From JAIRTY01 sp050257395 (GTDB lineage: Bacteria; Actinomycetota; Actinomycetes; Streptosporangiales; Streptosporangiaceae), in the NCBI GenBank assembly GCA_050257395.1, contig JBLMWU010000221.1, positions 1 through 39,435 of the forward strand: 39,435 bases of DNA, written 5' to 3'. This document shows positions 30,093 to 38,381 of this stretch, in pieces. The translations under genes and the position numbers were made by a program. Position 1 is the stretch's first letter. Each line of letters opens with the position of its first letter. Under the pieces are notes generated by a model. It was not told the origin of the DNA, did not search any database, and was given only the letters and a program-made list of their open reading frames with translations.

Positions 30093-30998
30093 ATGAGCAG
30101 GCCGGCGATCGCGGTGGTGGCACACGCCAGGAAGAGTTTTGGCGGCGGATTGCCCCAGCTCCGCAACGTGCTGGCGGCAGAAGGGGTCCCCCACCCGCTC
30201 TGGTACGAGGTGGCAAAGAGCCGCCAGGCGCCCGCCTGCGCCCGCCGCGCCCTGAGCCGCGGTGCCGAGGTGATCTTTGTGTGGGGCGGCGACGGGATGG
30301 TCCAGCGGTGCATCGACGCGGTGGCGGGGAGGCAGGCTGTGCTGGCGATCCTGCCGGCCGGGACGGCGAACCTCCTGGCAGCCAGCCTGCAGATTCCCGC
30401 CGACCTCACCGGGGCAGTGCTGGCCGGGCTGTACGGGGAACGCCGCCTGCTGGACACCGGGTCAGTGAACGGTGAGCATTTCGCGGTGATGGCCGGCGCG
30501 GGCTTCGACGCCAGGCTGATCAAGCAGGCCGGCCGGAAGATGAAGGCCCGCCTCGGCCGCGGCGCCTATCTCTACAGCGGGGCCAGGAACCTCAGCGCAC
30601 CCCGGGTGAAGGCGGTCATCGACGTGGACGGGAGGCGCTTTTTCAAAGGCCGCGTCTCGTGCGTCCTCGCCGGGAACGTCGGCAGGATCATCGGCGGGAT
30701 CGAGGCCTTCCCCGGGGCCCGGCCGGATGACGGCCTGCTGGAACTGGGCGTGGTCACGGCCGGGAGTGCGGCGCAGTGGGCGCGGGCACTGGCCCGGGTC
30801 GCGCAGGGCAACCCGGGGAAGTCGCCGTTCGTCGAGGTCGTCCGGGGCAGGCGGTTCCGGCTCCGGTTCGAGCGCCCGTTCCCCAGCGAGCTCGATGGCG
30901 GGGCCCGCCCGGCCGTCCGGAAGATGAAGATCAAGGTCCATCCGGCTGCCATCAGGGTCTGCGTCCCGCCGCCCGCAGCCGATTCACGGATGTGGTGA
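30093..30998 (+). CDS. Diacylglycerol kinase family protein
   Basis: A 301-residue lipid kinase of the DAGK/YegS/sphingosine-kinase family. The nucleotide motif VWGGDGMVQR (GGDG at 65-68) and GTANLLA (90-96) are present, followed by GAGFDARLI and GARPDDGLLELGVV of the C-terminal beta domain. It would phosphorylate diacylglycerol or a related lipid; the exact substrate is not readable. ATG 30093 has a G-run (GGGGGG) 11 nt upstream. Divergent from the PAP2 gene across 126 bp, so opposing lipid phosphate reactions may share regulation. Confidence 0.88.
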   Translation: MSRPAIAVVAHARKSFGGGLPQLRNVLAAEGVPHPLWYEVAKSRQAPACARRALSRGAEVIFVWGGDGMVQRCIDAVAGRQAVLAILPAGTANLLAASLQIPADLTGAVLAGLYGERRLLDTGSVNGEHFAVMAGAGFDARLIKQAGRKMKARLGRGAYLYSGARNLSAPRVKAVIDVDGRRFFKGRVSCVLAGNVGRIIGGIEAFPGARPDDGLLELGVVTAGSAAQWARALARVAQGNPGKSPFVEVVRGRRFRLRFERPFPSELDGGARPAVRKMKIKVHPAAIRVCVPPPAADSRMW

Positions 30999-31011
30999 CC
31001 GCAAAGCGGTG

Positions 31012-31041
31012 GGGCGGGGCGCCGCACGGCGCCCCGCCCCC
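31012..31041. terminator. Bidirectional terminator between the lipid kinase and ALDH genes
   Basis: A perfect 13-bp stem, GGGGCGGGGCGCC (31012-31024), loop GCAC, and its complement (31029-31041). It lies in the 61-bp gap between two convergent genes. No U-run. Confidence 0.75.
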
Positions 31042-31059
31042 CCGGGGGTCAGCCCGTGC

Positions 31060-32484
31060 TCAGTCCAGGGCGGACATGACGTGCTTGACGCGGGTGTAGT
31101 CCTCGAACCCGTACATGGACAGGTCCTTGCCGTAGCCGGAGTGCTTGAAGCCGCCGTGCGGCATCTCGGCGACGAGCGGGATGTGGGTGTTGATCCACAC
31201 GCAGCCGAAGTCCAGCCGCCGGGCCATCCGCATGGCGCGGCCGTGGTCGGAGGTCCACACCGAGGACGCCAGGCCGTACTGGGTGCCGTTGGCCCAGCGC
31301 AGCGCCTCGTCCTCGTCGGTGAACTGCTGGACGGTGATGACCGGGCCGAAGACCTCGTTCTGGATGATCTCGTCGTCCTGGCGCAGGCCGTCCACCACGC
31401 TGGCTTCGAAGAAGAAGCCCCGGTCGCCCTTGCGGGAGCCGCCGGCCAGCACCCGCGCGTGGTCCGGCAGCCGGGTCAGGAACCCGCTGACCCGCTCCAG
31501 CTGCGCCGGGTTGTTCAGCGGCCCGAAGTCGGCCTCGGGCACGTCCGGGCCGGCCACGGTCTGGCCGCGGGCCTGCTCGGCCAGGGCGTCGGCCAGGTCG
31601 GCGTGGATCCGCGGGCCGGCCAGCACCCGGGTGGCGGCGGTGCAGTCCTGCCCGGCGTTGAAGTACCCGGCGACCGCGATCGCCTCGGCGGTCTTGGCCA
31701 CGTCGGCGTCGTCGAACACGATCACCGGGGCCTTGCCGCCCAGCTCCAGGTGCACCCGCTTGAGGTCGTCGGCGGCGGCCGCCGCGACCTCCTTGCCCGC
31801 GCGGACGCTGCCGGTGATCGACACCATCCGCGGGGCCGGGTGGGACACCAGCGCCCGGCCGGTGCCGCGGTCCCCGCAGATCACGTTGAACACGCCCGGC
31901 GGCAGGAACTCGCTCAGCAGCTCGGCGGTCATCAGCGTGGTCACCGGCGTGGTGTCCGACGGCTTGAGCACCATGGTGTTGCCCGCGGCGATGGCCGGCG
32001 CCCACTTCCAGACCGCCATCATCATCGGGTAGTTCCACGGCGTGACCGCCGCGCACACCCCGACCGGCTCACGGCGGATCATCGACGTGTGCCCGGCCAT
32101 GTACTCGCCGGCCGAGCGGCCCTCCAGCATCCGCGCCGCACCGGCGAAGAACCGGATCTGGTCCACCATCGGCGGGATTTCCTCGGACCGGGTCAGCGCG
32201 AGCGGCTTGCCGGTGTTCTGCGCCTCGGCGGCCACGAACTCATCCGCCCTGGCCTCCAGGGCATCCGCGATCCGCAGCAGCGCCAGGCTCCGCTCCGCGG
32301 GGGTCGCGTCCCGCCACCCCTCGGCCGCCTCCGCCGCCGCCGTGAACGCCGCGTCCACGTCCGCGCCACCGGACACCGGGGCTGTCGCGAAGACCTCACC
32401 CGTAGCCGGGTCTAGCAGATCCGCGCGGCCGCCTTCCTTGGCATCCACCCACCGGCCGCCGATGAAATTACGCAACTCCTGCAC
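31060..32484 (-). CDS. Aldehyde dehydrogenase, aminobutyraldehyde dehydrogenase type
   Basis: A 474-residue NAD-dependent aldehyde dehydrogenase. Catalytic residues are intact: Asn151 in PWNYP, Lys174 in KPSD, Glu247 in LELGGKAP and Cys281 in NAGQDCTAA. Length and the N-terminus QELRNFIGGRW resemble gamma-aminobutyraldehyde dehydrogenases of putrescine breakdown. GTG 32484 follows GGAGG at 7 nt. It lies 34 bp downstream of a saccharopine-dehydrogenase-like gene on the same strand and near an APC permease, consistent with uptake and oxidation of an amine or lysine-derived semialdehyde. The exact substrate is inferred. Confidence 0.88.
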   Translation of the reverse strand: MQELRNFIGGRWVDAKEGGRADLLDPATGEVFATAPVSGGADVDAAFTAAAEAAEGWRDATPAERSLALLRIADALEARADEFVAAEAQNTGKPLALTRSEEIPPMVDQIRFFAGAARMLEGRSAGEYMAGHTSMIRREPVGVCAAVTPWNYPMMMAVWKWAPAIAAGNTMVLKPSDTTPVTTLMTAELLSEFLPPGVFNVICGDRGTGRALVSHPAPRMVSITGSVRAGKEVAAAAADDLKRVHLELGGKAPVIVFDDADVAKTAEAIAVAGYFNAGQDCTAATRVLAGPRIHADLADALAEQARGQTVAGPDVPEADFGPLNNPAQLERVSGFLTRLPDHARVLAGGSRKGDRGFFFEASVVDGLRQDDEIIQNEVFGPVITVQQFTDEDEALRWANGTQYGLASSVWTSDHGRAMRMARRLDFGCVWINTHIPLVAEMPHGGFKHSGYGKDLSMYGFEDYTRVKHVMSALD

Positions 32485-32518
32485 CGCAACGCCTCCGTTC
32501 AGGAAAAAAGCAGGGGTC

Positions 32519-33721
32519 TCAGTGGCCCGCCGGGGTCCGTTCCTCGATGCCCCACGGTGAGCCGTAGTCGGTGAGCAGATCGAGGAACGGCCCGGCAGGC
32601 AGGGCCTCGGGCCCGAGCACGCCCGCCCCGGCCCAGGCGCCGGAGTCGATCAGCTCCAGTGCCACGACCGGGTTCACGGCGGTCTGCCAGACCACCGCCT
32701 GTGATCCGTACTCAGCCATCGACCAGGCATTGTCCACGGCGTGGTACAGGTACACCGCACGCGGGCCACCGCTGGCGCCGGTCCCGGTCACCCAGGTCCC
32801 GGCGCAGGTCACGCCCGTCATCCGGTCGCCCAGGGTGGCCGGGTCGGGCAGGCAGGCCGCCACCACGTCCCGCGGTGACACGCTGACGCCGCCGGCCCGC
32901 ACCGGGTCGGTCCGGTCCAGGCCGAGCTTGTGCAGCGTCTGCAGGACCCCGATGAACTCCGAGCCGAGGCCGTACTTGAAGGTGACCCGCCCCGCGTCCA
33001 CCCAGCGGGGGATGAGGAGCACCTCCTCGTGCTCCACGTTCACGCATTCGACCGGGCCGATCCCGGCGGGGAAGCTGAACACCTCCGGCTCGGAGAACGG
33101 CGGCGTGGTGTGCCAGTCGCCGTTCTCCCAGACGACCGGCGGGTTGAGGCACTCCTCGATGGTGGTCCAGATCGAGAACGTGGGCGCGAAATCGTAGCCC
33201 TCGACCACGAGGTTCGCGCCGTCGCGGACCCCGACCTCGGTGATGGTGCTGAACAGCTCGTCCGCGGCGTACCGTGCGAACACGTCCGACAGGCCCGGCT
33301 CCACGCCCATCCCCACCAGCGCCAGCTTGCCGCGGTTCTCCCACTCGCCGGCCAGCTCGAACTGCTCGTCGCCCAGCTTGACGCCGGTCTTGCGGTACGG
33401 CTCGGCCGGGTGCGGCCGGGACAGTGACATGGCCATGTCCAGGTATCCCGCCCCCGCCCGCAGGGCCGCGCTGAACAGCGGCATCACGAACCGCGGGTCG
33501 GTGGCGTTGAGCAGCACGTCGCACCGGTGCGCCGCCAGCAGCGCGATCGTCGCCTCGACGTCCCGGGCGTCCAGCCGGACCGCGGTGAACCGGTCGCCGG
33601 CCGCGCGCTGCGCCCGCCCCTCGTCGTAGTCGGCCACGACGAGCTCGGCGAAAGACCGGCGGGCCGCGATGCGGGCAATGGCCGTGCCCACGCCGCCCGC
33701 GCCCACCACAAGGATCCGCAT
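32519..33721 (-). CDS. Saccharopine dehydrogenase family oxidoreductase
   Basis: A 400-residue protein with an N-terminal NAD(P) fold (MRILVVGAGGVGTAIARIA, Asp at the end of beta-2 in VVADYD). The C-terminal half matches the saccharopine dehydrogenase/carboxyspermidine dehydrogenase type (GVEPGLSDVFARYAADELF, FKYGLGSEFIGVLQTLHKLG). Enzymes of this fold form or oxidise imines at the epsilon or terminal amino group of lysine or polyamines. ATG 33721 has TAGGAT 7 nt upstream, so the mRNA is probably leaderless; the longer frame to 33787 is less likely. Forms an operon with the aldehyde dehydrogenase. Could act as lysine 6-dehydrogenase or on a polyamine conjugate; not decided by sequence. Confidence 0.82.
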   Translation of the reverse strand: MRILVVGAGGVGTAIARIAARRSFAELVVADYDEGRAQRAAGDRFTAVRLDARDVEATIALLAAHRCDVLLNATDPRFVMPLFSAALRAGAGYLDMAMSLSRPHPAEPYRKTGVKLGDEQFELAGEWENRGKLALVGMGVEPGLSDVFARYAADELFSTITEVGVRDGANLVVEGYDFAPTFSIWTTIEECLNPPVVWENGDWHTTPPFSEPEVFSFPAGIGPVECVNVEHEEVLLIPRWVDAGRVTFKYGLGSEFIGVLQTLHKLGLDRTDPVRAGGVSVSPRDVVAACLPDPATLGDRMTGVTCAGTWVTGTGASGGPRAVYLYHAVDNAWSMAEYGSQAVVWQTAVNPVVALELIDSGAWAGAGVLGPEALPAGPFLDLLTDYGSPWGIEERTPAGH

Positions 33722-33734
33722 GAGGCCGATCCTA
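33722..33734 (-). promoter_or_regulatory. Leaderless promoter of the saccharopine-dehydrogenase-like gene (-10 TAGGAT)
   Basis: TAGGAT (33734 to 33729, minus strand) is followed by 7 nt and ATG 33721. Same hexamer and spacing as the PIG-L gene. Confidence 0.5.
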
Positions 33735-33772
33735 GCCATCGCGCCTGCTGATCCCACTGGTCCGGTCATGAT

Positions 33773-33787
33773 TTGTCGTATTGACAA
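33773..33787. promoter_or_regulatory. Candidate operator TTGTC-N5-GACAA
   Basis: A 15-bp palindrome with 5-bp arms in the 218-bp gap between the divergent dehydrogenase and permease genes, about 50 bp upstream of the leaderless start on the minus strand. Two imperfect direct GGTATC repeats follow at about 33799 and 33815. The shape suits a dimeric regulator such as a GntR or TetR family member, but no regulator gene is adjacent. Confidence 0.4.
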
Positions 33788-33939
33788 CTGAAATCGTGGT
33801 ATCCGGACGCACTCGGTATCGGAACCGTTACTAGCACGCGGTTCCGGCCATGCCCGGGAGGTTGCCTGCGTGAGGCGCGGGGGGAGAATCCCGGCAGGGG
33901 GGTCGCGGGCCTCCCCGGGCGACGGGCGGGAGCACAGTC

Positions 33940-35532
33940 ATGGCGAGTGGCGGCGGCGCGGCCCCTCAGGTCATCGAGCTGCCCCACGAGAAGGGGCTCA
34001 AGCAGGGTGCGCTGGGCCTGGTCTCGACCACGATCATCGCGACCGCCTCGGTCGCCCCCGCCTACAGCATCGCCGCGACCCTGGTGTTTGTCGTGGTGGC
34101 TGTCGGCGTGCAGTCACCGATCGTCGCGATCCTCGCCTTCGTGCCGATGCTGCTCACGTCCATCGGCTACAGCGAGCTGAACAAGGCCGACCCTGACTGC
34201 GGCACCACGTTCACCTGGGCCACCCGCACGTTCGGCCCGAAGACCGGCTGGGCCGGCGGGTGGGCGATCATCGCCTCAGACATTCTGGTCATGGCCAGCC
34301 TGGCCCAGGTCGCCGGGCAGTACGGGTTCCTGCTGTTCAACGCCAACGGCATCGGGCACAACCCGGCCAGCGGCTGGGTGCTGCTGGTCGGGGTGCTCTG
34401 GATCGTGGCGATGACCTACATCTGCTACCGGGGGATCGAGCTCTCCGCCCGCTTCCAGATGGTCCTGCTCGCCATCGAGCTGGTGATGCTGGCGGTGCTG
34501 TCCATCACGGCCCTGGTCGAGGTCATCAGCAGTCCCGCCGGCCACGGGCATCTGACGCCCAGCTGGTCCTGGCTCAACCCGTTCGGCACCTCCAGCTTCA
34601 GCGCCTTCGTGAGCGGCGTCATCCTGATGGTCTTCATCTACTGGGGCTGGGACACCGCGGTCGCGGTCAACGAGGAAACCAGGGACAAGCACAGGACGCC
34701 AGGGCGGGCCGCCATCCTGTCCACGCTCATCCTGCTGGTCACCTACGCGCTGGTGATCTTCTCCATGCAGTCCTTCGCCGGGATCCGGAGCACCGGCAAT
34801 GGCCTGGGCAACGTGAACAACGCGGGTGACGTGCTCTCGGTGCAGGGCACCGCGATCTTCGGTCACTCCGCTCTCGGCTCGTTCTTCTACCACCTGCTGG
34901 TGCTGATGGTGCTCTCCTCGGCGGCCGCGTCGACCCAGACGACGATCCTGCCGACCGCGCGGACCACGCTGTCGATGGCCGTGTACAGGGCGTTGCCGTC
35001 CGCCTTCGCGAAAATGCACCCGCGGTATCTCACCCCCACGGTATCGACGCTGATCATGGGGGCGGTCTCGATCATTGTCTACGTGATCTTCAACTACTCG
35101 ACCAACCCGCTCGGGGTGATCGGGGACGCGGTGATCGCGATCGGCCTGTACATCGCCTTCTACTACGGGCTCACCGGCTTCACCTGCGCCTGGTACTACC
35201 GGCGCAACCTCGCCACCAGCGCGCGCAACCTGTGGATGCAGGGCATCCTGCCGGTCGCCGGCGGGCTCATCCTGTTCTTCCTGGGCGGCTGGAGCGTGTG
35301 GCTGGACTACGACGTGGCCACCCAGAACGACTACACGATGTGGACGGTCCCGGGCATCCACTGGCAGATCGGCGGCGCGTTCGTGATCGCGGCCGGGGCC
35401 GCCCTGATCGGGCTGATCTTCTTCCTGGTCTGGCGGTTCGCCGCGCCGTCCTTCTTCCGGAAGGAGACGCTCACCAGGGCCACGCCGACGCTGGTGACCG
35501 AGGAGGGGCCGCCCAGCCCGCCCGGAGCCTGA
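33940..35532 (+). CDS. APC family amino acid or amine permease
   Basis: A 530-residue transporter of the amino acid-polyamine-organocation superfamily with about 12 predicted membrane helices. The first helix region is GLVSTTIIATASVAPAYSIA, typical of the unwound substrate-binding helix; ELNKADPDCGTTFTWATRTF is the conserved APC segment after helix 2. ATG 33940 follows GGGCGGGAG. Divergent from the saccharopine-dehydrogenase-like and aldehyde dehydrogenase genes, so it probably imports their substrate. The exact substrate is unknown. Confidence 0.88.
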   Translation: MASGGGAAPQVIELPHEKGLKQGALGLVSTTIIATASVAPAYSIAATLVFVVVAVGVQSPIVAILAFVPMLLTSIGYSELNKADPDCGTTFTWATRTFGPKTGWAGGWAIIASDILVMASLAQVAGQYGFLLFNANGIGHNPASGWVLLVGVLWIVAMTYICYRGIELSARFQMVLLAIELVMLAVLSITALVEVISSPAGHGHLTPSWSWLNPFGTSSFSAFVSGVILMVFIYWGWDTAVAVNEETRDKHRTPGRAAILSTLILLVTYALVIFSMQSFAGIRSTGNGLGNVNNAGDVLSVQGTAIFGHSALGSFFYHLLVLMVLSSAAASTQTTILPTARTTLSMAVYRALPSAFAKMHPRYLTPTVSTLIMGAVSIIVYVIFNYSTNPLGVIGDAVIAIGLYIAFYYGLTGFTCAWYYRRNLATSARNLWMQGILPVAGGLILFFLGGWSVWLDYDVATQNDYTMWTVPGIHWQIGGAFVIAAGAALIGLIFFLVWRFAAPSFFRKETLTRATPTLVTEEGPPSPPGA

Positions 35533-35574
35533 ACCGTCCGGCCGTGCTGCCCCCGGGCTGTCGGGCCCAGCGCC

Positions 35575-35587
35575 TACCCTTGGGCGT
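35575..35587 (+). promoter_or_regulatory. Leaderless promoter of pcrA (-10 TACCCT)
   Basis: TACCCT (35575-35580) is followed by 7 nt and GTG 35588. No Shine-Dalgarno sequence precedes the GTG. Confidence 0.5.
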
Positions 35588-37882
35588 GTGACCGCCACCG
35601 CCACGCATGCGCTTCTGGATGACCTGAACCCGCAGCAGCGGGCGGCCGTGGAGCACGCGGGCGGCCCGCTGCTGATCGTGGCCGGGGCCGGGTCGGGCAA
35701 GACCCGGGTGCTGACCCGGCGGATCGCCTACCTGCTCGCCGAGCGCGAGGTCAGCCCGTGGGAGATCCTGGCGATCACGTTCACCAACAAGGCGGCCGGG
35801 GAGATGGCGGCCCGGGCCGCGTCGCTGACCGGTGCCCGGGCGCGGGCCATGTGGGTGATGACCTTCCACTCCGCGTGCGTGCGCATCCTGCGCCGCGAGG
35901 CGACCCGGTTCGGGTACCCGGCCTCGTTCTCCATCTACGACCAGGCCGACTCGCAGCGGCTGATGGCGATGGTGTGCCGGGAGCTGGACCTGGACACCAA
36001 GCACCACCCGCCCAAGGGGATGCTCGCGCAGGTCTCCAACCTCAAGAACGAGCTGATCGACCACGAGACGTTCGCCGCCCGCGCCGAGGGCTACCGGGAC
36101 AAGGCGCTCGCCGAGGCCTACGGCGAGTACCAGCGCCGCCTGGTCGCCGCCGGGGCGATGGACTTCGACGACCTGATCATGAACACGGTGTTCCTGCTGC
36201 AGGCGTTCCCGGACGTGGCGCTGGCGTACCGGCAGCGGTTCCGGCACGTGCTGGTGGACGAGTACCAGGACACCAACCACGCCCAGTACATCCTGGTGCG
36301 GGAGCTGGTCGGGCACGGCGAGCCGATCCCGGGCACGGACGGCCAGCAGCTGCCGCCCGCCGAGCTGTGCGTGGTCGGCGACGCCGACCAGTCCATCTAC
36401 GCGTTCCGCGGCGCCACGATCCGCAACATCGAGGAGTTCGAGCGGGACTTCCCGGGCGCGACCGTGATCCTGCTGGAGCAGAACTACCGCTCCACCCAGA
36501 ACATCCTGGCCGCGGCCAACGCCGTCGTCTCCCGCAACGCGGGCCGCCAGCCCAAGAAGCTGTGGACCGACGCGGGGAACGGCCCGCCGATCACCGGGTA
36601 CGTGGCGGACAGCGAGCATGACGAGGCGGCGTTCGTGGCCGAGGAGGTGGACCGGCTGACGGACGCGGGGGAGGCGACGCCGGGCCAGGTCGCCGTCTTC
36701 TACCGGACCAACGCGCAGTCCCGGGTGTTCGAGGAAGTGTTCATCCGGGCCGGGCTGCCGTACAAGGTGGTCGGCGGCGTCCGCTTCTACGAGCGCCGCG
36801 AGGTCCGCGACCTGCTCGCCTACCTGCGGCTGATCGCCAACCCGGGCGACGAGGTGTCGCTGCGCCGGGTGCTCAACGTGCCGCGGCGCGGGATCGGCGA
36901 GCGGGCCGAGGCGTGCGTGGCCGCGCTGGCGCAGCGCGACCGCATCAGCTTCGCCCAGGCGCTGCTGCGGCCGGCGGACGCGCCCGCGATGGCGGCCCGC
37001 AGCGTCAAGGCGATCGAGTCGTTCAACGAGCTGATAGCGGGGCTGCGGGCCGGTGCGCAGGCCGGGCAGCCGGTGGCCGAGCTCGCCGAGGCCGTGCTGG
37101 AGCGGTCCGGGTACCTGGCCGAGCTGCAGGCGTCGAGCGACCTGCAGGACGTGAGCCGGATCGAGAACCTGAACGAGCTGGTGTCGGTGGCGCGGGAGTT
37201 CGACGCGCTGCGCGGCGCCGCCGCGGGGGACGGCGCGGGCGGGGAGGACGGCGGCGGGGAGGCCGGGCCCGCGCCCGGCTCGCTGGCCGACTTCCTCGAG
37301 CAGGTCTCGCTGGTCGCGGACGCCGACCAGATCCCGGAGGGCGAGGAGCACGGCGGCCTGGTCACGCTGATGACCCTGCACACCGCCAAGGGGCTGGAGT
37401 TCCCGGTGGTGTTCCTCACCGGGATGGAGGAGAACGTCTTCCCGCACCAGCGGGCGGTCAGCGACAACAAGGAACTGCAGGAGGAACGGCGGCTGGCCTA
37501 CGTGGGCATCACCCGGGCCGAGCAGAGGCTGTACCTGACCAGGGCGGTGGCGCGGGCCTGGTGGGGCAGGCCCGAGTACCACCAGCAGTCCCGGTTCCTG
37601 GCGGAGATCCCCGAGCAGCTCATCCAGTGGCGCCGGGAGGAACGGGCCATGACGCAGCCCGCGGCCGAGCGGCTGGCGCGCCGCCCCGGGGTGCGGACGG
37701 CGGGCAACCGGCCGGTGCCGTCGCTGTCGCCGGGGGACAAGGTCACCCACGACGCCTACGGCCTGGGCACGGTGCTGTCGGTGGAGCGGCGCGGCGACGA
37801 CCCGGAGGCCAGGATCGACTTCGGCGGCGACTACGGCGTCAAGCACCTGGTCCTGCGCTACGCCCCCATCGAGAAGCTGTGA
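35588..37882 (+). CDS. pcrA: UvrD/PcrA-type ATP-dependent DNA helicase
   Basis: A 764-residue superfamily 1A 3'-5' helicase for repair and replication restart. Motifs in order: Q-motif LNPQQRAAV, Walker A AGAGSGKT (32-39), TFHSACVRILRR, DEYQDTN (from 224), GDADQSIYAFRGA, LEQNYRST, VFYRTNAQSR, TLHTAKGLEFPVVFL and YVGITRAEQRLYLTRA. The C-terminal Tudor-like fold is present (KVTHDAYGLGTVLSVE), as in PcrA/UvrD proteins that bind RNA polymerase. Full length. Probably leaderless from GTG 35588. Confidence 0.95.
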   Translation: MTATATHALLDDLNPQQRAAVEHAGGPLLIVAGAGSGKTRVLTRRIAYLLAEREVSPWEILAITFTNKAAGEMAARAASLTGARARAMWVMTFHSACVRILRREATRFGYPASFSIYDQADSQRLMAMVCRELDLDTKHHPPKGMLAQVSNLKNELIDHETFAARAEGYRDKALAEAYGEYQRRLVAAGAMDFDDLIMNTVFLLQAFPDVALAYRQRFRHVLVDEYQDTNHAQYILVRELVGHGEPIPGTDGQQLPPAELCVVGDADQSIYAFRGATIRNIEEFERDFPGATVILLEQNYRSTQNILAAANAVVSRNAGRQPKKLWTDAGNGPPITGYVADSEHDEAAFVAEEVDRLTDAGEATPGQVAVFYRTNAQSRVFEEVFIRAGLPYKVVGGVRFYERREVRDLLAYLRLIANPGDEVSLRRVLNVPRRGIGERAEACVAALAQRDRISFAQALLRPADAPAMAARSVKAIESFNELIAGLRAGAQAGQPVAELAEAVLERSGYLAELQASSDLQDVSRIENLNELVSVAREFDALRGAAAGDGAGGEDGGGEAGPAPGSLADFLEQVSLVADADQIPEGEEHGGLVTLMTLHTAKGLEFPVVFLTGMEENVFPHQRAVSDNKELQEERRLAYVGITRAEQRLYLTRAVARAWWGRPEYHQQSRFLAEIPEQLIQWRREERAMTQPAAERLARRPGVRTAGNRPVPSLSPGDKVTHDAYGLGTVLSVERRGDDPEARIDFGGDYGVKHLVLRYAPIEKL

Positions 37883-37892
37883 CCGGCATCCG

Positions 37893-37898
37893 TACGAT
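37893..37898 (+). promoter_or_regulatory. Candidate -10 (TACGAT) for the B12-binding protein gene
   Basis: TACGAT fits TAnnnT in the 73-bp gap after pcrA. It would give a leader of about 50 nt to ATG 37956 with GGGAGGAAG as the ribosome binding site. Weak evidence. Confidence 0.25.
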
Positions 37899-37955
37899 GG
37901 GGAGCGTCACGGTGCCGGCACGGCCCTGACCACCAGGTTCCCGCGGGAGGAAGTC

Positions 37956-38381
37956 ATGGGCACCATCCGGGTCGTCATCGCCAAGCCAGGCCTGGACGGA
38001 CATGACCGGGGTGCCAAGGTCGTGGCCAGGGCGCTGCGGGACGCGGGGGTGGAGGTCATCTACACCGGGCTGCACCAGACCCCCGAGCAGATCGTGGCCG
38101 CGGCGATCCAGGAGGACGCCGACGCGATCGGGCTGTCCATCCTGTCCGGCGCGCACATGACGCAGTTCGCCCGGGTGCTCGAGCTGCTGCGGGAGCAGGA
38201 CGCCACGGACATCACGGTCTTCGGCGGCGGCATCGTGCCCGAGGCGGACATCGCCGAGCTGGAGCAGATGGGGGTGGCGCGGATCTTCACCCCCGGGGCC
38301 CCCACCCACGAGATCGTGGAATGGGTGGAGGCGAACCTGGGCGGCCGCGACTCCGCGGTATCCGCCCGCCAGGGCGCCTGA
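37956..38381 (+). CDS. Cobalamin-binding small subunit of an acyl-CoA mutase
   Basis: A 141-residue stand-alone B12-binding domain. The base-off motif D-x-H-x-x-G is GLDGHDRG with His16 the lower axial ligand, followed by SILSGAH and FGGGIVPEADI. Very similar in length and motif order to IcmB of isobutyryl-CoA mutase and to the C-terminal domain of methylmalonyl-CoA mutase; VIYTGLHQTPEQIV is the IcmB-type helix. It needs a separate large substrate-binding subunit, which is not in the window. ATG 37956 follows GGGAGGAAG. Which mutase it serves is unknown. Confidence 0.9.
   Translation: MGTIRVVIAKPGLDGHDRGAKVVARALRDAGVEVIYTGLHQTPEQIVAAAIQEDADAIGLSILSGAHMTQFARVLELLREQDATDITVFGGGIVPEADIAELEQMGVARIFTPGAPTHEIVEWVEANLGGRDSAVSARQGA

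Noticed and set aside
33781..33786. TTGACA as a -35 box for the APC permease
   Set aside because: No acceptable -10 lies 16-18 bp downstream.
35471..37846. 791-codon minus-strand frame opposite pcrA
   Set aside because: Shadow of the helicase gene; no motifs.
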